From Argopecten irradians (taxonomy: Eukaryota; Mollusca; Bivalvia; Pectinida; Pectinidae), in NCBI RefSeq assembly GCF_041381155.1, contig NC_091140.1, positions 23,650,864-23,714,863 of the forward strand: a stretch of DNA of 64,000 bases. The letters are read 5' to 3'. The position numbers and the translations under genes were made by a program. Below are positions 1 to 10,290 of this stretch, piece by piece. Below the pieces are notes generated by a model. That model did no database searches. It worked only from the letters and a program-made list of their open reading frames with translations, and was not told the DNA's origin. The first letter of the stretch is position 1, and every line of letters begins with the position of its first letter.

Positions 1-398
1 CGACCATGACCTACGACACTAAGAGAACTATGATAGATGACTCTACAACATCTGAATCCCAAACTACTACACCACAATCAACTATAATACCACCAGAAAC
101 TGGTTCTACACCTAATGATACCGGTAAAGCTGGATTTGGGAATATGTGTTCATGCTATTGTACTGGGGACGGATATTTGAACAGAAGCCACGTTGCATTT
201 CAGATTTTGTTACAACATATGAAGAAGAGCTTAAAAGTGGATGTGACATCACTTTCATCATCATATCGAAAGCAAACATGTGCTGAGGACACGCGCAGGT
301 CGTCACAGACGATGGGTTACGTATGCGTATTGTTTGTCATTTCACCCTTACTGATAGCACTATTTATGGATTTGTCCCGTTTACTGACATGTAAATAA
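1..398 (+). CDS. Terminal exon of a single-pass membrane glycoprotein (5' part outside window)
   Basis: The frame is open from the left edge to a TAA at 396-398. The first ~45 residues are a Ser/Thr/Pro-rich linker typical of mucin-like ectodomain stalks (TTTPQSTIIPPETGSTP). A Cys cluster CSCYC follows, then a charged amphipathic stretch with SLSSSYRK and EDTRRSS. Near the end is a hydrophobic segment (GYVCVLFVISPLLIALFMDL), with a short cytoplasmic tail. From memory, bivalve surface proteins often carry C-termini of this Cys-cluster, helix and membrane-span type; I cannot name the family. The chitin-binding gene at 22-31.7 kb has a similar Ser/Thr linker, so the two may be tandem paralogues. 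The exon start and the N-terminal domains are not visible. Confidence is good that this is coding and C-terminal, low for function. Confidence 0.65.
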   Translation, partial: TMTYDTKRTMIDDSTTSESQTTTPQSTIIPPETGSTPNDTGKAGFGNMCSCYCTGDGYLNRSHVAFQILLQHMKKSLKVDVTSLSSSYRKQTCAEDTRRSSQTMGYVCVLFVISPLLIALFMDLSRLLTCK

Positions 399-399
399 A
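394..399 (+). terminator. Polyadenylation signal AATAAA overlapping the stop codon
   Basis: AATAAA overlaps the TAA stop of the left-edge exon. The ~7 kb tandem repeat begins at 401, so any 3' UTR would run into the repeat array. The hexamer is seen; its use is inferred. Confidence 0.4.
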
Positions 400-1668
400 A
401 TCCATAAATATAAACACGTTCACAAAGTTTTTAGGTTTAGATTAAAATACCGTGAAATAAAAAGACTATATATCATATATTGCACTTTTTTTCTTATGCA
501 CTCAATATCTAGCGTAGACAGGACAAAGGAATTATCCCCTAATTAAAAGGGAAGTATACTTTGCGAGTCATGCTCTATACACTTAAACATGAAACTGGAT
601 TGACATGACATATTTCCTCTATAGAGATAACATACAAAGACATTATAATGCAATATATGTATCATCAGAGCAGAAAAAATGAACACAATATTATTTATAG
701 AATTTATGAATTTGCTTTATGTATTATATAGAAATTGAAGTTATATAACAATTGTTTTTGATATTGTCAAAATAAAACTCATGTCATTCTAGAATTTTAA
801 TTCGAAATAATACTCTTTAATTACATTTTTTTCAATTTCACTCAATTTTATTAATCGTTTTTGATGTTCTATTTATTTTTATAATCGGAGAAAACAAAGC
901 ACAATGTGGATTTTTTGGTTGAATGAATACAAATACGATGCTAAAAAAAGTCATTTTTAAGAAATGTGATCAAATAAGGATGGTTATAAATACAAGGTTA
1001 AAATTACATTAATCTATATCCTATATATGGGTGTAGTTCTTTTTGTGTGTGTGTGTGTATTATTTATTTATTTATTTTGCTAGTTTGTGTTTGTTTACAC
1101 AAATATCGCATTCTCATTAGCTTAAAAAGGTGTTTACATTTATTACAAAAAACACATTATATCATATATTCATATTCATTAAGGAAGTTATGCCCCTTTA
1201 TTTGTAATTATGTTGTTTGAGCTTAATCAAAAAGTCAAATCACCCCATTTCTGCCAATGTTGCATTGTATTGCAAATATTGTAAAGATGATACTTTCAAT
1301 AACATTCCAATTTGTATCGCCTGTAAAAAAAACAAGTGTGTATCATAGAAAACATGAATACAAATATTCTTTACCAAATGAAACAAATAATGAAGCACCA
1401 ATACGAATGATATAAATAACCTAACGAGGTCAATGGAAATTTGACGGTTGTATAATAAATGTCAAAAAAGCGACTAAACACAAACAATCAAAAGTCAAGT
1501 CGTCAGCCCGCATATAGGAGTGATATATGAAGCCATCCAGATAATAATATCATGCTATGACGCCTGCTATGAAACCACTCAAGACAATATGCAGCACCTT
1601 ATTACGTCCTAAACATAAAACACATTAAGAAAATGTCATAGAGTGTGCAGTGAGCGTGGATGTATTGT

Positions 1669-1857
1669 TCAAAGAAGAGACGGGAGGACGCTTTGACATC
1701 CGTCGTGAAGAACACCGAAAAGATGTGGAATCCCAGTCAACTTAGAATCTGAAAGAAAGCAGTCGCAATTCCAGATATAATAATCGGCTGTTACAGGCCA
1801 TGTCACACAGAAGAAACATGTAACTCCAAAGACAGAGAGAGTAATTTCTTGAAGCAT
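1669..1857 (-). CDS. Hypothetical 62-aa secreted peptide or first exon, copy 1
   Basis: The frame starts MLQEITLSVFGVTCFFCV, a convincing signal peptide with likely cleavage after VTA. The remainder (DYYIWNCDCFLSDSK and on) is short with three cysteines. The frame also extends upstream without a stop to 1,923. A pyrimidine tract ending in TAG lies just upstream on this strand and could be a splice acceptor. The same 62 residues occur in all three tandem copies, but recent duplication alone would explain that. No homologue is recognised. Confidence 0.25.
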   Translation of the reverse strand: MLQEITLSVFGVTCFFCVTWPVTADYYIWNCDCFLSDSKLTGIPHLFGVLHDGCQSVLPSLL

Positions 1858-2820
1858 ATGATAAAGGAAGCCATCTTGATACGCCGCTGTGGACCACGGG
1901 CATTTGTAGACTAAAAAAATCATCTAATAATAATAGTCTTGGTTATAACATAGTATAGGGTTGGCAACTGTTACGTGACCTACGGCACCCCACTTCACTT
2001 TAAGCGAGTAAAAAGCACATTTATTCCAACTAAATTGTAATATGTTACAAATTATACACAAACGTATTTCGGAAATGTTTATCTTTCATTAATATTGTAA
2101 CGTATCATTCATTGCCAACATTTATACACAACTGGAGAAATCCGAGAAAACATCATCAAATTCTGACGGTTTCCCTATCCTGGTGCAAAATCTCATTATT
2201 ATACGGGGTTTAAATCACAGGGGGCCAACTCAATGAAAATGGATATTCGTTGTCATACATTTTTTTTTTTGCAATTGGTGGATGGACTGATGAGTATATA
2301 TGACAGTCATGTGATTTTTTTCAGAAAAAACGAGATTTGAAAAATTATTTAAAAATCGGGATATTTACCTGTTTTATATATTAACAGATCAATGTAAAAT
2401 TTACTTTTATTATAATATATATTTCAGACCGTTCAGTCTGTTCACAGAAAAGACGGACAATTTCTGACATAACCGGCCTAGATCGTGTATGTAAAAGCAA
2501 ATTTTGATGCGTAAGTTATAATATGCACCGCGAGATCCACATTATTATGCATTTGGATTAGCCCTAACAGAGGTACTTGACACTTTATAAGTATCTTCTT
2601 CGATACCATAACACGCACACATATATATACCAACTATACTATTTTATATCGAAGTTGCTTGAAAATTTCTTTGGCTTACCACTACATAGTGTATACTGCA
2701 TCGTCTGCTTGACTAATAACATGGGGCCAATATAATGATATCTTACAGTACCATAACTGCTCCTAAATAACATTATGATATGATTATGACTATGTATGCA
2801 GTTATGTGTATCAGTTGTTT

Positions 2821-3354
2821 GCCCTGCACGTTAGAATTGTTACCATTGTACCTGCTTACCATATTGCATGATAGTAAAAGGCGACTAAATTTAGGATCAT
2901 ATCTTTTCTCTTCTTCCTAACTGACTTTATGCTTCCTTATGCCTCCTATGGCACCGCCTCATTTTTGGCCTTGAGTTGAGCGTTCGCCCCTGTGAGGAAG
3001 GCTCTGGGTTCTGTCCCCTGGCCGAGACACACCAAAGTCTATAATAGTGGTAGTTTCTGGTCCTGCTCAGTGCTCAGCAAACAGGCAGTGGGACGACTAG
3101 TTCGCTCGTTGTCAGTATAATGTGACCGGGTGGGGTGTGTTGCTTGATGTCTTTGGCGGCATACTTCAGTGATATAGCACTATAAAAAGGGCAACAGTTC
3201 CACTATACAAGAAGGCACAACACGAACATACTGCAGTCTCCCAAAACACGCACCTCGCACCACATACTCGCAACACACCGCATACATGGGAGGCCGTCTT
3301 TACATGACCATTGCTGTTAATAGGACGTAAATTAATCAAACAAACAAACAAAAA
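2821..3354 (+). mobile_element. tRNA-derived SINE-like repeat, copy in unit 1
   Basis: It begins GCCCTGCACGTTAGAATTG and ends in a CAAACAAACAAACAAA tail. An internal stretch with GAGCGTTCGCCC and GGGTTCTGTCCCC resembles pol III A and B boxes (B-box consensus GGTTCRANYCC). A diverged copy on the opposite strand at 29,077-29,588 aligns over its whole length, which defines the ends. Family name unknown; I associate this type with bivalve genomes. Confidence 0.6.
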
Positions 3355-5842
3355 TTATCAGTTGTAAATATTAAAAATTGTCTTCACCAAGATTTTCTCG
3401 GATTTATCCAGTAGTGTATAAATCTTGGAATTGAATGATACGTTAAATAAAAGGTAAACATTTCCGGAATACGGTCGTTTATAATTTGTAGCATGTTAGT
3501 TGGATTCAATTCTTTTTAATCGCTTAAATTGAAGTGGGGTGCCGTAGGGTACGTGACCGAGTAGCCAGCCTCGGCTTTATAGAATACTACCAAGACATTT
3601 ATTATGCAATCTTTCTTAAAACAAAAATGCGTGTGCCTGTGGGTGCACTAGAACTAAATCGAGACAAGGAAATGCGTACTCTCGCACATATATGACCAGA
3701 TATTGTGTACTGGTGATGCCTGATCATGATGAAGTTGACAGTGTACGCATCGAACTAGTAAATCACAATAAACAATGACATACTATTTTACGGATAAAAT
3801 ATAATTATCCACCTCATTAATACAGCGTCAAAATGCTCGGCCTGATTTCAATATATTTTGACATACAGTTTTTTACACACACTAGTCATATTCTTTGTTG
3901 TATCTATAACATAGTATTATAATATGTACATAATATTATGTACATGCTAAAATGATATTCTTATACGTAATTCTGGGTTTTTGGTTCATTGATGGTACAA
4001 TGTATAATCAAATATACATGAACTTTGTAGGATTTCAAAGATTTTCAAAGATTATAAAAGTTTTATTGATTTTTCCCAGACAAATGAAAATATGTCATAT
4101 GAGAATTAACAGTATAATGGTAGACAAAGGAATATATCTGACAAAAAGGACATACACGAAACAAGGCATAACACAATAAAGAACGTTACAACTTTTCTAT
4201 AATGATCAATGTAAAGCAATATCACAACCCTTCTTTCAAAAGTACTAAATTGTTCATAACTTGAATACTGCGAATATTCAATAGCTGTGTCTAATTTGAA
4301 TAAGTGAGGCATTTGAACAGATTCATTTTTTCATGCATATTGATCATAAATCATCGAAAGTACGAAGGTTTGCCGTCTTCATTACTTTTTAAGCCGATTA
4401 CCGATATCCACCTGATGATATTAGCATTAATTCACGTAGCAGCAAGATGAAAGGATTGGATTTAAATCATGTCTATCTTGATTAAGACATTTCCAATATC
4501 AAACATGGTTGTTCATTGAAAATGTCTTACAAATAAGTTTTTTCTGGTCGATAAGAAGCAGACTACAAAGGACTTGCCAGGACACTTTGACTTAGAGTCG
4601 AAGATAAATGCCGCAGTATTTTGATTCGAATCGTATTGCTCCAACATCAACACTTGACGATTGAAATAAGTAATTTGTGAATAAGTTTTCGATAAGTCAT
4701 ACCCCAAATGAACTCATAATTCTCAATTTTTGTTTATTTAGTGCAGCACAGTGATATTCAGTGTTTAGTGTTTAGTGTGAATATGTGTGGTGTTCCCTTC
4801 AGGAAAACAATATATAGGGATATCATTGGTGCCAAAGATAAATGTAATCTCTGTGATCTCTGACAAAAATATTAAAATAGGATTAAAAAGTTTGTTTGCC
4901 ACGTTTCTTAAGTTATTTTAAAGTGCAATTATAATATTCTATAAAGTATTACATGTATATGACAAACAACAGAATTTCAGAGAGAGAAACTGATTTGAAA
5001 TTTGACCGAACCACATGACATACAACCCTGATTGATTGGAACAGTACGCGGCGAATTCGGAGAAGCCTCAGATCAAGTACTGATGGTGAGTAAGAGCTTT
5101 AATATTTGTTTCATTTGCATCATGACTTTGCGAAAATGTCAACGTCAGCATCATCATATTCAAATATTCACCGAATATGAAATACAAAAGAGGATGATGA
5201 CTGCAAATTGGAGCAAGAACGGCGGTAACTCTTATGTGTTAAAACAATGTCAATGGAAGAAGAGGTAAGGTGATTCTTGTGGGTTCATTGAGTTTGAGTA
5301 TATTTTGTAAGAAATTTTTTTGAGAGTGTGACTGAAGGTTTTTTCATATCTACATTAATATTACCAGTTATTGTTATATCAGTGGTATTATCTTCAAAAT
5401 GTTACTAAGCATGTAATTCTATTCAGATACATTCTAGATGTAATGTATCGGTATTATCCTCAATTTAAATTAGTGATATTTTGCAAGCCTATAAGTCTGA
5501 GTAACACAAAATGCAAACATCAGGGTCAACCTTAGGTATTACTTTTAACATTAGAGTATAGCTTGTAAATGTTGGCAAAATATGCGAGATAATGTACAAA
5601 ATGTAAATTTTAGGTACATAGGCTACAGGGTTGGTGCATATTTGAGACCAAGGACTTATGTTTAATTTGTTTAAACTGTCTGTAAAAGGTAACATGGAAG
5701 TTAGCTTGACCGGATTCGGATTTACAGAAGCAAAACATCGAGTCTGTTTTGACCTATGAATGTTGTAAATTGTATATCACAAAAATGAGATAGGAAGATC
5801 ATTTAATAATAAAAGATTTTCCTTTTATAAACTACGGGCCGC

Positions 5843-5936
5843 ATGTTTAAAATGTTCACCTTATTTTGTCAGGCATGGTTTTGGATTCTAACACTATCTA
5901 CAAATGTTTGGTTAGCACGTGGGTCGATGTTTCCAG
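5843..5936 (+). CDS. Signal-peptide first exon, copy 1
   Basis: The frame opens after a TAA at 5,828 and starts MFKMFTLFCQAWFWILTL, followed by STNVWLARGSMFPG. That is a short N-region, a hydrophobic core and a plausible cleavage site after WLA. It ends at a strong donor (CCAG|GTGAGT) in phase 1, the phase used by the chitin-binding exon at 28,623 and by the candidate exon at 6,099. ATG at 5,843 is chosen as the first in-frame start; ATG at 5,852 is also possible. Copy 3 shows the same protein sequence. Confidence 0.5.
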
Positions 5937-6098
5937 GTGAGTTCTATAAATAAATATTTTTTATTCAAAACATGTGGTTATGATGTTTTCATTAATATAT
6001 AAGCAGTCACTGTACATATACTAATTAAAATTTTGATAATCCATTGAAATATGTCCTTTTTCCGTACCGTCAGCGTCTGGTTTTCTTTTACACTTTAG

Positions 6099-6223
6099 GT
6101 TGTGGCTGCGTCTACAAGCAATTGCATTCAAAGGTTGTTGCAAAAGTGTTTCAGAAATGTGAAATTTACAAATACAGGGGCAATACACAGAGGAAGATAT
6201 ACATTCAAAATTATTTATGTTAG
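6099..6223 (+). CDS. Candidate second exon of a small secreted Cys-containing peptide, copy 1
   Basis: A strong acceptor (TTTTCTTTTACACTTTAG|GT) lies 162 bp after the signal-peptide exon donor. Reading on in phase 1 gives 40 codons, starting GCGCVYKQLHSKVVAKVF and ending in LC before a TAG. Spliced to the exon at 5,843 this gives a 72-residue secreted peptide with several cysteines and a basic mature part. The same arrangement is kept in copy 3. No family is recognised. It could be a chance open frame downstream of a good acceptor. Confidence 0.3.
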
Positions 6224-6540
6224 CCTGACCCTGATCAGAACCGGAAGCTCGTTTGCTTCTTTTGATTAACTGCAATCAAAGACAACATAATCAAAACTAG
6301 ATATCGATGTTGTTGAAATGGTTATTTATTAATGACGTAATTATCGTATCAAAACAATCAAAACCATTGATTGTCGTACACTTATACATGCTTTACATTT
6401 CTCATCAGTATTATAAATGAGAAGCAGCAAAGATGGGGTACAAATCTTGCCATCTTACTTATTAAACAATTAATATGTTATGTAATTATAAAATGAATTT
6501 CGTAATCACCGTACAATTGTTTTTTTTCTCCAAAACTTAT

Positions 6541-6680
6541 CTGCAGACTGGGAGGGGACGCAGTCCGTTTCAGCTCACGCGCGGTAACCCATGGGGTCGG
6601 ATTTCATTGGTCAAATAATCTCCAGCTGAAACCTCAGCTGACCAATGGCACATGTATAAGTAAAAGCTATTGATCACGCG
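6541..6680. promoter_or_regulatory. CCAAT-box inverted pair, promoter-like block (repeated near 13,619 and 22,680)
   Basis: A GC-richer patch in AT-rich DNA holds ATTGGTCA at 6,606 and TGACCAAT at 6,639 as an inverted pair, two CAGCTG E-boxes between and beside them, a GCGCGG stretch and a TATAAG downstream. It is conserved in all three tandem units. It lies downstream of the signal-peptide exon, so its target is unclear. Confidence 0.2.
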
Positions 6681-8656
6681 CTGAACACGCATGATGCATA
6701 AGTGACCTATAGGTGGTCAATTAACGGAAGATAAAACAAAAACTGCATGCGATAATCACTTCCCTTATGCCTCCCTGTCAAGGTAAAAATGATTAATCCT
6801 ACATATTATACATATTGTCCATATACTATGTCGGGTACATCTTACATAAATATATGTATTATGCATAATATATTTAATATGTTGCCTACAAGCTAAGGAC
6901 GGTGATTTTACAGCCACTGTTATGATTATCACAAATTCTCCCTTTCATGACTCATATTACTAAATAATCCATCAAATATTGTCGAATTTGGACAGGCTTA
7001 CATTATCTGAAATAAACAGCACGGATTTTAAACGTCAAAACCCTCCCAATATTACTGATGTCAAAATGTTATTTTAAGTTACCTTTAAGCTTTTAAATGT
7101 TGGTGTTGTACTTTTCATTAACATAGTTACGAGATTGTACGTGTATCATGGCAGAAATGTTTTCTTTTTCATGTTGTCTAAACTTATTTTCTAACTTGCA
7201 ATGGTACAGAATTCTACAAAACTTTTCGATTTTTCCCCGTTTGAATCAATTTGTCCTATAAATTTCAATAAACACGTTCAAACCACAAAGTTTTTCTGGA
7301 GGTGTATTTGAGAAGTAGTGAAAATAGCCCGGTCTGCTCTATAAAAAAGGCTATATATCATATATATGGCACTTTTTGTTTCTCTCGTTCTTCAATATCT
7401 GCTAATCAATAGTCTAGCGTATAGATCTGGACTTAAGTGAATTATTTTTTTCCCCCCTAAGGGGTTTAAAGGGTAAGGTTATTAACGTTTTGTGCGAGTG
7501 CGATGTCTGCTACTATACACATTTTGACAATGTCATATTTCTCCTTTAGAGACATAGAACGATACAAAGGAAATTATAATGCAATATATGTTTCAGCGAT
7601 CTGAGCCAGTAAATAAAAATGTAAAACACAACAAGTATTTATAGAATTTAGGAATTTGCTTTATTGTATTATATAGAAATTGAAGTTATAATAACAATTG
7701 CATTTTGATATTGTCAAAATAAAAAACTCATGTCATTTTGCTAGAATTTTTAAAAAATTCGAAATAATACTCTTTAATTACATTTTTTTCAATTCACTCA
7801 CTAGCGAGAACAATTTATTATCAATCAGTTTTTGATAGTCCTTCTGATTCCAATTTATTTTCTCATAATCGGAGAAAACAAAGCACAATGTGGATTTTTT
7901 GGTTGAATGAATACAAATACGATGCTAAAAAAAGTCATTTTTAAGAAATGTGATCAAATAAGGATGGTTATAAATACAAGGTTAAAATTACATTAATCTA
8001 TATCCTTTATATGGGTGTAGTTCTTTTTGGTGTGTGTGTGTGTGTTATTATTTATTTATTCATTTTGCTAGTTTGTGTTTGTTTACACAAATATCGCATT
8101 CTCATTAGCTTAAAAAGGTGTTTACATTTATTACAAAAAACACATTATATCATATATTCATATTCATTAAGGAAGTTATGCCCCTTTATTTGTAATTATG
8201 TTGTTTGAGCTTAATCAAAAAGTCAAATCACCCCATTTCTGCCAATGTTGCATTGTATTGCAAATATTGTAAAGATGATACTTTCAATAACATTCCAATT
8301 TGTATCGCCTGTAAAAAAAACAAGTGTGTATCATAGAAAACATGAATACAAATATTCTTTACCAAATGAAACAAATAATGAAGCACCAATACGAATGATA
8401 TAAATAACCTAACGAGGTCAATGGAAATTTGACGGTTGTATAATAAATGTCAAAAAAGCGACTAAACACAAACAATCAAAAGTCAAGTCGTCAGCCCGCA
8501 TATAGGAGTGATATATGAAGCCATCCAGATAATAATATCATGCTATGACGCCTGCTATGAAACCACTCAAGACAATATGCAGCACCTTATTACGTCCTAA
8601 ACATAAAACACATTAAGAAAATGTCATAGAGTGTGCAGTGAGCGTGGATGTATTGT

Positions 8657-8845
8657 TCAAAGAAGAGACGGGAGGACGCTTTGACATCCGTCGTGAAGAA
8701 CACCGAAAAGATGTGGAATCCCAGTCAACTTAGAATCTGAAAGAAAGCAGTCGCAATTCCAGATATAATAATCGGCTGTTACAGGCCATGTCACACAGAA
8801 GAAACATGTAACTCCAAAGACAGAGAGAGTAATTTCTTGAAGCAT
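8657..8845 (-). CDS. Hypothetical 62-aa secreted peptide, copy 2
   Basis: The protein is the same as in copy 1 (1,669-1,857) and remains open even though this copy of the repeat is full of small indels. The longer upstream extension seen in copies 1 and 3 is broken here. Confidence 0.22.
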   Translation of the reverse strand: MLQEITLSVFGVTCFFCVTWPVTADYYIWNCDCFLSDSKLTGIPHLFGVLHDGCQSVLPSLL

Positions 8846-9752
8846 ATGATAAAGGAAGCCATCTTGATACGCCGCTGTGGACCACGGGCATTTGTAGACT
8901 AAAAAATTATCTAATAATAATAGTCTTGGTTATAACATAGTATATGGTTGGCAAACTGTTACGTGACCTACGGCACCCCACTTCACTTTAAGCGAGTAAA
9001 AAGCACATTTATTCCAACTAAATATGTAATATGTTACAAAATTATACACAAACGTATTTCGGAAATGTTTTATCTTTCATTAATATTGTAACGTATCATT
9101 CATTGCCAACATTTATACACAACTGGAGAAATCCGAGAAAACATCATCAAATTCTGACGGTTTCCCTATCCTGGTGCAAAATCTCATTATTATACGGGGG
9201 TTTAAATCCACAGGGGGCCAGACTCAGATGAAAATGGATATTCGTTTTTGTCATAACATAATTTTAATTGCAAATTGGTGGATGGACTGATAGGTATATA
9301 TGGACTCGGTCATTGTGTTTTCTTTCAGAAAAAAACGAACGAATTTGAAAAAATTTATTTACAAAACGGGATATTTTACCTTGTTTTTTTATTATATGAA
9401 ACATATCAATGAAAAAATTTAATTTCTATTTAGTAATAGCTAGAATTTCAGACAGTATCAGTTTCTGTTCACCTGAAAAGACGGACAAAATTTCGGAGCA
9501 TAACCCGCCAAGACTCTTGTAGGTATAAGTAAGCAAGATTGTTTGAAGAGGTAAGTGATTCCCATACAATGCCCACCGCCGAGGACTCCACAGTATTTAT
9601 GCTATTTGAACTAAGCCCTAACAGAGGTCCTTGGACCCTTTTATAAGTATCATCTTCGGATACCATAACACGCCACACTTATAAATACCAAATCTATAAT
9701 AATTTTATATCGAACGTTGCTTGAAAATTTCTTTGGCTTACCACAGTTGTTT

Positions 9753-10290
9753 GCCCTGCACGTTAGAATTGTTACCCCATTGTACCTGCTTACCATATTG
9801 CATGATAGTAAAAAGCGACTAAATTAGAATCATATCTTTTTCTCTTATGCTTGCCTTATGCCTCCCTTGGCACCGCCTCATCTTTGGCCTTGAGTTGAGC
9901 GTTCGCCCCTGTGAGGAAGGCTCTGGGTTCTGTCCCCTGGCCGAGACACACCAAAGTCTATAATAGTGGTAGTTTCTGGTCCTGCTTAGTGCTCAGCAGA
10001 CAGGCAGTGGGACGACTAGTTCGCTCGTTGTCAGTATAATGTGACCGGGTGGGGGTGTGTGTTGCTTGATGTCTTTGGCGGCATACTTCAGTGATATAGC
10101 ACTATTAAAAGGGCAACAGTTCCACTATACAAGAAGGCACAACACGAACATACTGCAGTCCTCCCAAAACACGCACCTGTCGCACCACATACAACTCGCA
10201 ACATACACCGCATTACATGTGAGGCCGTCTTTACATGAGCCAATTGCTGTTAATGAGACTACAATAAATCTAAACAAACCAAACAAAAAA
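9753..10290 (+). mobile_element. tRNA-derived SINE-like repeat, copy in unit 2
   Basis: Same element as at 2,821, carried by the tandem duplication. The 3' half has extra small insertions that match the error-prone patches of this unit. Confidence 0.6.

Larger units (their letters stand above)
401..7253 (+). repeat. Tandem ~7 kb unit, copy 1
   Basis: This is the first of three head-to-tail copies. It begins at CCATAAATATAAACACG just after the left-edge exon and ends at CAATTTGTCC, where copy 2 restarts. Contents in order: a (GT)n tract near 1,040-1,060; a minus-strand open frame with a signal peptide (1,669-1,857); a tRNA-derived SINE (2,821-3,354); consensus splice donors near 5,092 and 5,266; a signal-peptide exon (5,843-5,936); and a CCAAT-rich block (6,541-6,680). 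It is nearly identical to copy 3 over long stretches, so the duplication is recent or is an assembly duplicate. Confidence 0.9.

Noticed and set aside
3952-4179. 75-residue plus-strand frame also present near 20,062
   Set aside because: Conserved only because the DNA is a recent duplicate. It is broken in copy 2, has low-complexity composition and no splice or domain support.
6021-6275. 84-residue minus-strand frame repeated near 22,159
   Set aside because: It overlaps the candidate plus-strand second exon and its flank, with no signal, domain or splice support on the minus strand.
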